In this document: positions 46,835 through 57,323 of the stretch, piece after piece
How the letters are laid out: each line of letters begins with the position of its first letter
Position numbering within the stretch: position 1 is the first letter of the stretch
NCBI GenBank assembly: GCA_030158125.1
Contig: JAOATL010000022.1
Span: 50,405 to 114,404, forward strand
Source: Limnohabitans sp.
GTDB lineage: Bacteria > Pseudomonadota > Gammaproteobacteria > Burkholderiales > Burkholderiaceae_C
Direction: 5' to 3'
Length of the DNA stretch: 64,000 bases
Position numbers and translations under genes: made by a program
Notes under the pieces: generated by a model
Database searches by the model: none
Seen by the model: only the letters and a program-made list of their open reading frames with translations
Told to the model about the DNA's origin: nothing

Positions 46835-47098
46835 ATGAATGATGCAAGCCCCCCAAAAGAACAGCCCAGAAATCCTCTGCATGGCCTCACCTTGGAGGAC
46901 ATCGTTCGTGAGCTTGAAACGTATTACGGCTGGACGGAACTTGGTGAGCGAATCCCTGTGAGGTGCTTCACCCATGACCCCAGCGTCAATTCAAGTTTGA
47001 AGTTTTTGCGCAAAACCCCGTGGGCCCGAGAAAAAGTCGAAGGTCTTTATTTGTTCATGCTGCGTGAAAAAAAACGCTATGAGAACCGATCGGCATGA
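46835..47098 (+). CDS. VF530 family DNA-binding protein
   Basis: An 87-residue protein with the VF530 core [19 protein letters not shown] and [17 protein letters not shown]. The Vibrio fischeri representative has a helical fold thought to bind DNA. The ATG at 46835 is preferred over TTG at 46817. Its stop overlaps the next gene (ATGA), so the two are co-translated. Confidence 0.88.
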   Translation: MNDASPPKEQPRNPLHGLTLEDIVRELETYYGWTELGERIPVRCFTHDPSVNSSLKFLRKTPWAREKVEGLYLFMLREKKRYENRSA

Positions 47099-47595
47099 GT
47101 GAAATACAAATTGCACCAGGCTATCGCCCTAGCCTCATTGGACGTATCACCCACATGCACATGGCGTATTACGCACCCTTTGCAGGTTTTGGACAACGCT
47201 TTGAGTCGGTCGTTGCGGGTGGTTTGGCATCCTTTTGTGATCGACTTCATCACCCCAACAATCAGATATGGCTGGCCATCCAAGACCAGCAAATAGTGGG
47301 CTCCGTTGCCATTGATGGTGAAGATTTGGGAAACAACACGGCGCACCTACGGTGGTTCATCATGGATGACAAGGTGAGAGGCACGGGGGTTGGCCGTCAA
47401 TTGCTGACTAAAGCCCTTCTATTTGTGGATCTACAGAAATTTGAAGAGACGCATCTATGGACCTTCAAGGGACTCGTTGCCGCACGACATTTGTACGAAA
47501 CTAGTGGCTTCAATTTAGTTGAAGAGAACTTAGGGAATCAATGGGGAACCGATATTCTGGAACAGCGGTTTTGTCGCGTCGGCCAGCGAACCTAA
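47095..47595 (+). CDS. GNAT family N-acetyltransferase
   Basis: A 166-residue acetyltransferase. [17 protein letters not shown] is the acetyl-CoA-binding motif A, and [19 protein letters not shown] is motif B. The N-terminal segment [18 protein letters not shown] resembles the GNAT domains associated with MarR proteins. It overlaps the VF530 gene by 4 bp. Substrate unknown. Confidence 0.9.
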   Translation: MSEIQIAPGYRPSLIGRITHMHMAYYAPFAGFGQRFESVVAGGLASFCDRLHHPNNQIWLAIQDQQIVGSVAIDGEDLGNNTAHLRWFIMDDKVRGTGVGRQLLTKALLFVDLQKFEETHLWTFKGLVAARHLYETSGFNLVEENLGNQWGTDILEQRFCRVGQRT

Positions 47596-47664
47596 GGCAA
47601 GGACTTAGGCCCCACTATGACCTTGACTCTTTTTTTCGTCTCTGCCCGAAAAATCTGAATACTC

Positions 47665-47694
47665 TTGAAAACTCCCATTATTTTTTGCTACAAT
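47665..47694 (+). promoter_or_regulatory. Promoter of the tRNA-Asn remnant (left copy)
   Basis: TTGAAA (47665-47670) and TACAAT (47689-47694) are spaced by 18 bp and followed by a GC-rich discriminator (GCGAGG), which is the style of stable-RNA promoters. A matching TACAAT copy occurs at the right edge of the window. Confidence 0.75.
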
Positions 47695-47735
47695 GCGAGG
47701 CTTAGCGAAACAGCACAGTCGCTCTAAGTCCTAAA
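47681..47735 (+). repeat. 55-bp perfect direct repeat, left copy (tRNA-Asn leader)
   Basis: This block, from a T-run through the -10 element and a leader hairpin (CTTAGCGA / TCGCTCTAAG), is identical to 63946-64000. The copies are 16,265 bp apart in the same orientation. Confidence 0.95.
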
Positions 47736-47776
47736 GACTCTGAATTTTTGTGTACTTTTTGCTAGCAACCGAATAT

Positions 47777-47817
47777 TCCTCGATAGCTCAGTCGGTAGAG
47801 CGCCGGACTGTTAATCC
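47777..47817 (+). pseudogene. Truncated tRNA-Asn (anticodon GTT), 5' 41 nt only
   Basis: TCCTCGA (acceptor 5' strand), TAGCTCAGTCGGTAGAGC (D arm) and GGACTGTTAATCC (anticodon arm start, GTT at 47810-47812) match tRNA-Asn. After AATCC the sequence continues ACATTAAAG instead of the rest of the anticodon stem, variable loop, T arm and acceptor. The junction fits a deletion between CC in the anticodon stem and the CC of the terminal CCA. Confidence 0.85.
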
Positions 47818-47822
47818 ACATT

Positions 47823-47858
47823 AAAGCCTTTTCAAGAAATTTGAAGAGGCTTTTTTTC
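47823..47858 (+). terminator. Terminator behind the tRNA-Asn remnant
   Basis: AAAGCCTTTTCAA and TTGAAGAGGCTTT form a 13-bp stem with one G-T pair and a 5-base loop, followed by a run of T residues to 47857. It is intact although the tRNA in front is not. Confidence 0.85.
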
Positions 47859-48309
47859 ATTTAAAAACAAAAGCTTGCATCGCTTTATTTATGCAACATC
47901 TCAATTACACATATATTACACAGCTTTATTTAGAGGTCGCTTGAATTAATCATTAATTTACTCTGGACGCTTTGAATTTTATTCATTATTTAGATTGCCA
48001 ACATTATCAATTAACAGATTATTAATTAATGAAATTAAATCTCTTTTCGGTATTAATTTTTACATCAAAATTAATCGAAATATAGATTAATTTTTAATGC
48101 AACAAGTGCTCTGTACGCCCCACTACCGTCCAGCTCTGGACACCTCGCTACTGTCCAGACTCTGGACGCCCATGTTGCCTGACTCAAGTCCTTCCAATGC
48201 ATCGGGTCACCAAACCGAGGTTGATCATGCCAATTCTTGTTTACTTCTGCAAAGAATTAATAATAAATGTGGAATTTATCGTTGCTTGGCAAAACATTGA
48301 AGAGTGTAA
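47859..48309. other. AT-rich non-coding left edge of the island
   Basis: A 450-bp stretch without a credible gene. Between 47940 and 48100 it is extremely AT-rich (10 G/C in the 60 bases from 48001) with many ATTAAT words and a perfect 9-bp dyad ATTAATTTT/AAAATTAAT (48052-48075). It contains TCTGGACGCTTTG at 47962 and the palindromic module at 48126-48171. A 67-codon frame at 48097 has no ribosome site or known similarity. Confidence 0.7.
48126..48171 (+). repeat. Palindromic GTCCAG/CTGGAC module, left island edge
   Basis: It contains GTCCAG-CT-CTGGAC (48128-48141) and GTCCAGA-C-TCTGGAC (48153-48167), linked by ACACCTCGCTACT. A related array (CCGTCCAGACTCTGGACACC, then a CTGTCCAGA arm) is at 63791-63857. 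Confidence 0.75.
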
Positions 48310-49260
48310 TTACTGTGGTTTGGAGTTTGTTTTGTTTTGGTTTTTATTCACGCGCTGAAACAATCTGCAAACCAAATTTCGCATCCATCTATGGCGTGAA
48401 TCATTGTCGGTGCTTTTATGCCAAATCATCCGGACCTCATAGACAGGTGCATCTTTGATATCCCAAATGCGAAGGTCTTGTCGCGACTGAAATTGACGAA
48501 CAAACATCTCTGGAATGATGCAAATCAAATCGGTTTGACGTGCGATGTCGGGCATCGCACTGAAGTGCCTGGATCGCAACACGACGCGCTGCTCTAACTT
48601 CATTCTAGTGAGCATTTTTTCAACACTGCCGTGAAATGTGGCGGTGGGCGATGCCACTGCAAAGCTCGACTGCTGCAGCTGTTCCAAACTCAAGGTTTTA
48701 CCCGCTCTTCCGCTAGGAGGCTTCCAATCCAATGAAGTCACTGCCATATAACGCTCATGAAACAACAGCTCCGAGCGAATGCCGCGATGCTCTGGGGCCA
48801 AAATACCGACGGCCAAGTCAATTTCGCGCGATTCGAGTGCTGCAGTAACCTGATCCGCATTCACAGCAATGTTGGAAAGGCGAGCGCGTGGTACATCAAC
48901 CCGCAAAGCAGCAGCCAGCTTGGGAATAAACATCATTTCGCCCAAGTCGGATAATGAAATTTTCCAATGTACCTCACTGTTGACGGGGTCAAATTCTTGC
49001 CGCCCCACCAACATCGATTCCATCTGCAGCAATTGCTCATGCATGTCGAGCGCCAACTGCTCACACAATCTTGTGGGCTTGAGGCCAGTGGGTGAGCGTA
49101 CAAAGAGCTCATCCTCGAAATTGTCTCGTAAGCGCGCCAATGCATTGCTGGTTGCTGGCTGAGACAAGGCCAAGGACTTTCCCGCCAAGGTGACAGAGCC
49201 AGTTCGATGAATGGCCACCAAAACGCGCAAAAGATTCAGGTCAAGCTGCCGAAAATTCAT
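48310..49260 (-). CDS. LysR family transcriptional regulator
   Basis: A 316-residue LysR regulator. The N-terminal helix-turn-helix is LDLNLLRVLVAIHRTGSVT and ALSQPATSNALARLR, and the remainder is the effector-binding domain. The ATG at 49260 has GGAAGG 8 bases upstream; a GTG at 49269 is an alternative. It is divergent from the indolepyruvate oxidoreductase genes and probably controls them through the dyad at 49293. Effector unknown, plausibly an aromatic acid. Confidence 0.92.
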   Translation of the reverse strand: MNFRQLDLNLLRVLVAIHRTGSVTLAGKSLALSQPATSNALARLRDNFEDELFVRSPTGLKPTRLCEQLALDMHEQLLQMESMLVGRQEFDPVNSEVHWKISLSDLGEMMFIPKLAAALRVDVPRARLSNIAVNADQVTAALESREIDLAVGILAPEHRGIRSELLFHERYMAVTSLDWKPPSGRAGKTLSLEQLQQSSFAVASPTATFHGSVEKMLTRMKLEQRVVLRSRHFSAMPDIARQTDLICIIPEMFVRQFQSRQDLRIWDIKDAPVYEVRMIWHKSTDNDSRHRWMRNLVCRLFQRVNKNQNKTNSKPQ

Positions 49261-49292
49261 ACCATGCACCTTCCAAGGGTAAGGCCTAATTA

Positions 49293-49309
49293 TTCATCAA
49301 ACTAATGAA
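49293..49309. promoter_or_regulatory. Probable LysR operator between regulator and iorA
   Basis: TTCAT-N7-ATGAA is a perfect 5-bp dyad, the size and shape of LysR-type binding sites. It lies 33 bp from the regulator start and about 100 bp upstream of iorA. Confidence 0.6.
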
Positions 49310-49408
49310 CAATATTTGATTTATCCATTTGCCGAATGCAGAAATCTACCCTAAATTGAGCGAAATACTGAATTCACAACTGAGTTCATTGATAAGGACA
49401 TTGCACAA

Positions 49409-51574
49409 ATGGCTGAACGTTCATTCCTTGCAGAGGTTGAAAAACTCAAGCTCGGCGCCGGTGAAGAATTTCACGGCGAAGGTATTTTGGCTGTCACCAA
49501 AGCCTTGCTGCAGTCAGGTGTGTCCTACGTAGCGGGGTACCAAGGGGCACCCATCTCTCACTTAATGGATGTACTCACAGACGCCAACGGCATCTTGGCT
49601 GAATTGGGGGTTCACTTTGAACACAGTGCCTCTGAAGCCACGGCCACAGCCACTTTGGCAGCTTCGGTGAATTACCCATTGCGAGGCGCAGTCACCTTCA
49701 AATCGACCGTTGGCACCAACGTCGCCTCTGATGCTTTGGCCAATTTGGCATCGGGCGGTGTCATCGGCGGGGCCATGCTCATTGTGGGCGAGGACTACGG
49801 CGAAGGCTCAAGCATCATGCAAGAGCGCTCGCATGCGTTCGCCATGAAATCACAGGTGTGGCTGATAGACCCTCGGCCCAATTTGCCCAGCATTGTCAAA
49901 GCTGTGGAGCAAGGCTTTGAGTTGTCGGAGGCCAGCAATACCCCTGTCATGCTGGAACTGCGGATTCGTGCCTGCCACGTGCATGGCCACTTCCCTACCA
50001 AAGACAATGTGCGCCCGGCCTTCACGCTGAAAGATGCCATTGAACATCCCAAACGAGATGTCAATCGAATTGTGCTTCCACCTTCCAGTTATTTGCACGA
50101 GCAAGAGAAGGTCAAAGAACGCTGGCCAGCTGCCGTCAAATTTATTCAAGAACACCAGCTCAATGAGTTTTTTGCCAGCGATGCCAATGACTTTGGCATT
50201 GTGATGCAAGGCGGCCTGTACAACGGCGTGCTTCGAGCTCTGGAAATTCTCGGCTTGGCCAATGCGTTTGGTGAGTCCCAAATTCCTCTTTATGTTTTGA
50301 ATGTCACTTACCCTTTGGTTGACGATGAATTCAAAACCTTCTGCAGCGGAAAGCGTGGGCTCTTCATTGTGGAAGAAGGTCAACCCGACTTCATTGAACA
50401 AAACATTCATGCCATCTTGCGCAAAGCCGATTTACAGACGCGCGTGCATGGCAAAGATTTCTTACCCATGGCGGGCGAGTACACGGGCGGCGTCATGTTG
50501 CAAGGCATCAAAAAGTTCATTGAACTTTATGCGCCTGAACTGTTGAATAACGCCAGGCACCAGGTTCCAGCCATTCAAAGCAATGCCCTGATAAACCAAG
50601 TCATTGCCGACGCTACGGCCCAAGTGCTTCCTCGGCCGCCATCCTTTTGCACAGGCTGTCCAGAGAGGCCCATCTTCACAGCCATCAAGATGCTTGAAAA
50701 AGAACTGGGTCCGCGTCACATCAGCTGCGACATCGGCTGTCACCTGTTTTCTATCTTGCCCCCCTTCAATGTTGGCGCAACCACCATGGGCTATGGTTTA
50801 GGTTGGGCCGGCGCTTCCGCTTTCAATACCCCTGAAACCGAACACCGCACCATGGCCATCATGGGCGATGGTGGCTTTTGGCACAACGGCCTCACCAGTG
50901 GCGTAGGCAACGCCGTTTTCAATCAAACAGACAATGTTTTGCTAGTGGTTGACAACGGCTACTCAGCCGCAACAGGCGGTCAAGACGTTTTGTCTTCCAA
51001 GGCCATCAACCCCATTCGAAGCACCAACAACCCCATTGAAAAAGCGGTGAAGGGTGTGGGGGTCGATTGGGTCAAAACCGTCACACACACCTACAGCCTA
51101 GATCAAATGCGAGGCGCCCTGCGAGAGGCTCTAACCACGCAAACCAAAGGCCCCAAAGTGGTCATTGCGCAAAGTGAGTGCATGCTCAACCGTCAGCGAC
51201 GGGTGAAGCCTCAAATTAGGCAACGCATCAAACAAGGCGAGCGCGTAGTCCGCGAAAAATTTGGCGTGGATCCCGACACGTGCACAGGAGATCACTCGTG
51301 CATTCGTTTGTCGGGCTGCCCCTCCCTGAGCATCAAAACCAATCCCGACCCCTTAAGGACCGATCCCGTTGTTGCCGTGGCCGACAGCTGTGTGGGCTGT
51401 GGCTTGTGCGGCGAAGTTTCCCATGCGGCGGTTTTATGTCCTTCGTTTTACAGGGCCGAGATTATCAACAATCCAACTGGCTGGGATCGCTTCAAAGTCA
51501 AATTGCGCAAGTGGGTCATTGACCGATTGCAAAATCGCATTGAACGTCGCCTTCAGGGCATCTCTGCTGCTTGA
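49409..51574 (+). CDS. iorA: Indolepyruvate ferredoxin oxidoreductase alpha subunit
   Basis: A 721-residue thiamin-diphosphate enzyme subunit. The N-terminal pyrimidine-binding part has GYQGAPISHLMDVL. FCTGCPERP and MGDGGFWHNGL are the TPP/Mg-binding motifs of the IorA type. The C-terminal end carries a two-cluster ferredoxin domain with CTGDHSCIRLSGCPSL and SCVGCGLCGEV. It converts aryl-pyruvates (indole-, phenyl- or hydroxyphenylpyruvate) to aryl-acetyl-CoA plus reduced ferredoxin. AAGGA precedes the ATG. Archaeal versions are anaerobic; here it is in a betaproteobacterium. Confidence 0.92.
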   Translation: MAERSFLAEVEKLKLGAGEEFHGEGILAVTKALLQSGVSYVAGYQGAPISHLMDVLTDANGILAELGVHFEHSASEATATATLAASVNYPLRGAVTFKSTVGTNVASDALANLASGGVIGGAMLIVGEDYGEGSSIMQERSHAFAMKSQVWLIDPRPNLPSIVKAVEQGFELSEASNTPVMLELRIRACHVHGHFPTKDNVRPAFTLKDAIEHPKRDVNRIVLPPSSYLHEQEKVKERWPAAVKFIQEHQLNEFFASDANDFGIVMQGGLYNGVLRALEILGLANAFGESQIPLYVLNVTYPLVDDEFKTFCSGKRGLFIVEEGQPDFIEQNIHAILRKADLQTRVHGKDFLPMAGEYTGGVMLQGIKKFIELYAPELLNNARHQVPAIQSNALINQVIADATAQVLPRPPSFCTGCPERPIFTAIKMLEKELGPRHISCDIGCHLFSILPPFNVGATTMGYGLGWAGASAFNTPETEHRTMAIMGDGGFWHNGLTSGVGNAVFNQTDNVLLVVDNGYSAATGGQDVLSSKAINPIRSTNNPIEKAVKGVGVDWVKTVTHTYSLDQMRGALREALTTQTKGPKVVIAQSECMLNRQRRVKPQIRQRIKQGERVVREKFGVDPDTCTGDHSCIRLSGCPSLSIKTNPDPLRTDPVVAVADSCVGCGLCGEVSHAAVLCPSFYRAEIINNPTGWDRFKVKLRKWVIDRLQNRIERRLQGISAA

Positions 51575-53130
51575 TGGATACGAAAATGACCCCTGCAAAC
51601 TCACAAGCACATGCCATTACCATCGCCATTTTGGCCATGGGCGGTGAAGGTGGCGGCGTTCTGGCCGATTGGCTGGTCGATCTGGCTGAACACAATGGCT
51701 TTGTGGCTCAAACCACCTCGGTTCCTGGCGTGGCACAACGCACAGGGGCCACAGTTTATTACCTTGAAATGTTTGACAAGGCCATGATTCCCGAAGGTCG
51801 AGAGCCCGTGTTTGCACTCAGCCCCTTCCCAGGCCACGTCGACATTGTGTTGGCTTCTGAGTTGATGGAAGCTGGCCGCGCCCTTCAACGCGGCTTGGTC
51901 AATTCGGAACGCACAACCCTCATCACTTCTTCGCACCGTGTTTATGCCATGACAGAACGCATTGCAATGGGCGATGGGCGCATGGACTCTGAAAAACTGT
52001 TGGCAGGCGCCAAAGCGGCAGCACACCAATTCATTGCCGCAGATTTTTCAACCATGGCCGAAAGTTTTGGCAGCTTGATTGGACCCGCTTTGTATGGCGC
52101 CTTGGCCGCTTCAGGCCAACTCCCTTTCAATCGCGAGCAGTTTGAAGCCACCATTCAACGGGGCGGTATTGGTGTAGCGTCCAGTCTTCAAGCATTTGGT
52201 GCAGCTTTCCATGAAGCGCAACGCCAATTGAGCGGCGACTCATCATCCACCCCAGAACCTCAAGGCGCCAAGCATTCGCGTCTCCCTGCCGTAGGGCCCC
52301 GATTACAAGCATTGGCTCAAAGAATTCAGTCAGAGTTTCGTCCTGCTGCGCAAGCCCATCTGCTAGCTGGCATTGAACGCATGACTGACTACCAAAGCGA
52401 AGCCTATGCCGCGCTGTATTTAGACAGGCTAAAACCAATCAACCAACAGGCGCCTAGCAACGACGAAGGTGATGAACTGGTGTCCGAAGCTGCTAGACAC
52501 TTGGCCTTGTGGATGAGCTATGAAGATACCGTGCGCGTTGCCGATTTAAAAATTCGCCGTTCACGATTTGAACGAGTGAGCCATGAAGTCAAACAAAGCA
52601 CCGATCAGTTTTTAGACATCAATGAATTTTTGCATCCGCGCGTCGAAGAGATTGCAGACACATTGCCAGTCTCTCTGGGAAATTGGTTACTTAAAACCAC
52701 CTGGGCTCGCCAGCTGCTAGGGCGCTTTACCCAAAAGGGACGGATTGTCAAAACGACATCCCTGCGAGGGTATCTGCTCCTTTATTTCATCGCTTCTCTG
52801 CGCGTGACACGCCCTTACTCTTTGCGATTTTTTCACGAACAAGAACGCATCAACGCTTGGTTGACATGCATCACCCACCTGGTTCACACCAATGCGAAAT
52901 TGGCGTTGCAAGTGGTCAAGGCCCAACAATTGGTGAAGGGCTACGGCGACACACACAGCCGTGGTTGGCGCAATTTCCAACGTTTGATCACGGCCCTGCC
53001 CTTGTTTCAAAATGAACCAGACGCTGCAGATAAGCTTCAACAGCTTCAAAAAATTGCACTGAATGACGACTCAGAACAAGAACTGTTGACAAGTTTAAGG
53101 GCGCAGGGTTTACTGCAACCGAATGGATAG
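51574..53130 (+). CDS. iorB: Indolepyruvate oxidoreductase beta subunit family, with DUF6537-like tail
   Basis: A 518-residue protein. The first 200 residues are the gamma/beta-type IorB domain (GGEGGGVLADWLVDLAEHNG, TTSVPGVAQRTGATVYY). The remaining 300 residues are an additional helical domain that resembles the DUF6537 region of fused indolepyruvate oxidoreductases. The ATG overlaps the iorA stop as TGATG, a classic coupling. It completes the two-subunit enzyme. The tail domain has no known function. Confidence 0.88.
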   Translation: MDTKMTPANSQAHAITIAILAMGGEGGGVLADWLVDLAEHNGFVAQTTSVPGVAQRTGATVYYLEMFDKAMIPEGREPVFALSPFPGHVDIVLASELMEAGRALQRGLVNSERTTLITSSHRVYAMTERIAMGDGRMDSEKLLAGAKAAAHQFIAADFSTMAESFGSLIGPALYGALAASGQLPFNREQFEATIQRGGIGVASSLQAFGAAFHEAQRQLSGDSSSTPEPQGAKHSRLPAVGPRLQALAQRIQSEFRPAAQAHLLAGIERMTDYQSEAYAALYLDRLKPINQQAPSNDEGDELVSEAARHLALWMSYEDTVRVADLKIRRSRFERVSHEVKQSTDQFLDINEFLHPRVEEIADTLPVSLGNWLLKTTWARQLLGRFTQKGRIVKTTSLRGYLLLYFIASLRVTRPYSLRFFHEQERINAWLTCITHLVHTNAKLALQVVKAQQLVKGYGDTHSRGWRNFQRLITALPLFQNEPDAADKLQQLQKIALNDDSEQELLTSLRAQGLLQPNG

Positions 53131-53162
53131 CCACCATATCGAACACCATTTTTTTTGACTGA

Positions 53163-54678
<1,516 letters not shown>

Positions 54679-54682
<4 letters not shown>

Positions 54683-55998
54683 ATACTTGGCAATTTGCAG
54701 CATGCCTCATGCTGGGTGGCTCCACGGTTTTGCTGTTCATTGGCATGCCTGTGGCCCTCACGTTCATTGGCATCAACATTGTGGGTGCTTGGCTTTATAT
54801 GGGAGGCGAACCTGGCATGGTTCAACTGGCTCGCAGCAGTGTGAGTTCTGTCATGGCCTTTTCTTTAACGCCAATTCCCCTCTTTGTGCTCATGGGCGAG
54901 ATCTTGTTTCACACGGGCTTGGCCTTCAAAGTGATTGAAGGTGTAGAACGCCTGATCTTGCGCGTGCCGGGCCGCTTGGCTGTGGTTGCCGTGGTGGCTG
55001 GCACTGTGTTCTCTGCTATTTCTGGGTCAACCATTGCCACCACCGCCATGCTGGGCTCTCTGATGCTGCCTGTCATGTTGAAAAGGGGCTATCACCCGAC
55101 CATTGCCACAGGCCCCATCATGGCCATTGGCGCCGTTGACATGTTGATTCCCCCCTCAGCACTGACCGTCTTGCTGGGTTCTTTGTCAGGCATTTCCATC
55201 TCTAAATTGCTCATTGGCGGTGTCTTGCCCGGCATCTTGTTGTCCATTTCATTTGTGGCATGGATCATCATTCGAGTGCGCATTAGCCCCCATTTAGCGC
55301 CCGAAGAAACCAATGCGGTCATGCACAAAGGTTGGAACCGTTGGCAACCTTTCTTTGCTTATGTCTTACCCACACTCTCTATCTTTGGGGTGGTGGTGGG
55401 TGCCTTGGCCGCAGGTTGGGCCACGCCCACTGAATGTGCGGCATTGGGTGCTTTTGCCACCATGGTGTTAGCAGCGCTTTACAAATCTTTGAAATGGGAG
55501 GCCGTTCTGAAATCACTCAAGGGAACGGCGGGTATTTCAGGCATGATTCTTTTCATCATTTTGGGCGCCACCACCTTTGCCCAAATTCTGTCGTTCTCAG
55601 GAGCCAGTACGGGCTTGGTGCAATTCATTACCGGGCAAGGTTTGTCGACGGAATGGATCGTGGTGGGCATGATGCTGATGCTTATTTTCTTAGGCATCTT
55701 TGTCGACCAAGTCAGCATGATGATGATCACCTTGCCCATATTCATGCCAATTGTGAATGCTTTAGGTGTCGATCCTATTTGGTTTGGCGTCATGTTCCTG
55801 ATCTGCATGCAGTTAGGCTTGTTACTGCCACCCCATGGTTTGTTGCTCATGACCATGCGCGGTGTAGCGCCACCTTCAGTCACCATGGCTCATATTTTTA
55901 TTGCTGTCGGACCTTATGTGCTGATGAGTTTGTTTTTATTGCTGGCAGTTTTTTTCATTCCAGGCATCGCTACTTGGCTACCTAAATGGATAGGCTGA
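54679..55998 (+). CDS. TRAP transporter large permease (DctM family)
   Basis: A 439-residue membrane protein with about 12 hydrophobic segments. SGSTIATTAMLGSLMLPVML, GAVDMLIPPSALTVLLG and QLGLLLPPHGLLLMTMRGVA are DctM signatures. It uses an ion gradient to import the acid bound by the DctP protein. It is the last of the three TRAP genes, followed by a 119-bp gap. Confidence 0.94.
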
Positions 55999-56117
55999 CT
56001 TTTTATTCATTCAGCGGGAAAACCCTGACTAGGATGGCTTTCATTTTCAGCCAAGAATGCAGGGTCGCCTAAAGAGCGTTTGTCAATCATTTTTTTCGGT
56101 CTAACAAGGAGTACTTT

Positions 56118-57302
56118 ATGTCTTTTCCCTTCGTAAAAAGTCTTGTCAACCTCGCTGCTGCAGCCACCTTGGCTATGCAACCTGCATTGGCGGCCGATAA
56201 AGTAAAAGTTGGCTTTGTCAGCACGCTGTCGGGCCCTTCTGCAGCGCTTGGCGTGGACATTCGCGATGCCTTCATGCTGGCAGTCAAACTCAATGGCGGC
56301 AAGCTGGGCGGCTTACCCGCCGACGTGTCTATTTCCGACGACCAATTCAAACCCGATGTGGGCAAACAATTGTTCGAGCGCTATGTCAAGCGTGACAAAG
56401 TTGATTTCTTAACAGGCGTTGTGTTCTCCAACATCATGTTGGCAGGTTTGCCTGAAGCGGTCGACAGCAAGACCATCTACCTGAGCCCCAATGCAGCGCC
56501 CTCACCCATTGCAGGTGCGCAGTGCACACCGTACTTCTTTGCTGTGTCTTGGCCCAATGACGCTTACCACGAAGCCGCTGGTCAACATGCCACCAATCAA
56601 AAAGTGAAGTCTGCCTACTTGCTGGCGCCCAATTATCAAGCGGGCAAAGATTCCTTGGCCGGCTTCAAACGATTCTTCAAAGGCAATGTGACCGGCGAGG
56701 TTTACACCAAGTTGGGCCAGCTGGATTACTCAGCTGAATTGGCTGAAATCCGTGCTGCCAAACCTGAAGTGGTGTACACATTTTTACCGGGCGGCATGGG
56801 CATCAACTTCATCAAGCAGTTCATGGCCGCTGGTTTGAACAAAGACACCCGTCTGATTCAGCCAGGCTTTGGCGCTGACCAAGATGTGATTCGCGCTGTG
56901 GGCAATGACATGCTGGGCATTTTTGACACCGCTCACTGGGGTCTTGATTTGCCAAACGAAGCCAATAAAAAGTTTGTGGCCGAATTTGAAAAAGAATACA
57001 AACGCCTCCCCACTTTGTACGCAGCGCAAGGTTACGACACAGCTTTGCTGATTGATGCTGCTGTGCGTGCAGCCAATGGCAAGATTGAAGACAAAGAGGC
57101 CATGATCAAAACTTTGAAAACGGTGAAGTTCAATTCTGTTCGTGGCGACTTCCGTTTCAACACCAACCAGTACCCCATCCAAAACTACTATCTGCGTGAA
57201 GTTCAAAAAGACGCACAAGGTCGTTTGGTCAATCGCATTGTGGGTCAGCCCATCATGACCAACCACGGAGATGCCTACGTCAAAGACTGCCCCATGAAGT
57301 AA
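56118..57302 (+). CDS. ABC transporter substrate-binding protein, Liv family (island)
   Basis: A 394-residue periplasmic binding protein. The signal peptide ends at ALAA (about residue 26), and DKVKVGFVSTLSGPSAALG begins the mature protein. AAGGAG precedes the ATG. It belongs to the same family as the binding proteins at 18791 and 33177 but sits with its own permease set. Aromatic-acid importers of this family are known in Proteobacteria, consistent with the context. Ligand not determined. Confidence 0.92.
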   Translation: MSFPFVKSLVNLAAAATLAMQPALAADKVKVGFVSTLSGPSAALGVDIRDAFMLAVKLNGGKLGGLPADVSISDDQFKPDVGKQLFERYVKRDKVDFLTGVVFSNIMLAGLPEAVDSKTIYLSPNAAPSPIAGAQCTPYFFAVSWPNDAYHEAAGQHATNQKVKSAYLLAPNYQAGKDSLAGFKRFFKGNVTGEVYTKLGQLDYSAELAEIRAAKPEVVYTFLPGGMGINFIKQFMAAGLNKDTRLIQPGFGADQDVIRAVGNDMLGIFDTAHWGLDLPNEANKKFVAEFEKEYKRLPTLYAAQGYDTALLIDAAVRAANGKIEDKEAMIKTLKTVKFNSVRGDFRFNTNQYPIQNYYLREVQKDAQGRLVNRIVGQPIMTNHGDAYVKDCPMK

Positions 57303-57323
57303 TTGGGGGGTTAAGATCTCCCC

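Noticed and set aside
48097..48300. A 67-codon frame in the AT-rich island edge
   Set aside because: It runs through the palindromic module, has no ribosome site and no resemblance to a known family.
47859..48309. CRISPR-like array because of repeated palindromes
   Set aside because: Repeats are few, unevenly spaced and themselves palindromic, and there are no spacers of uniform length or cas genes.
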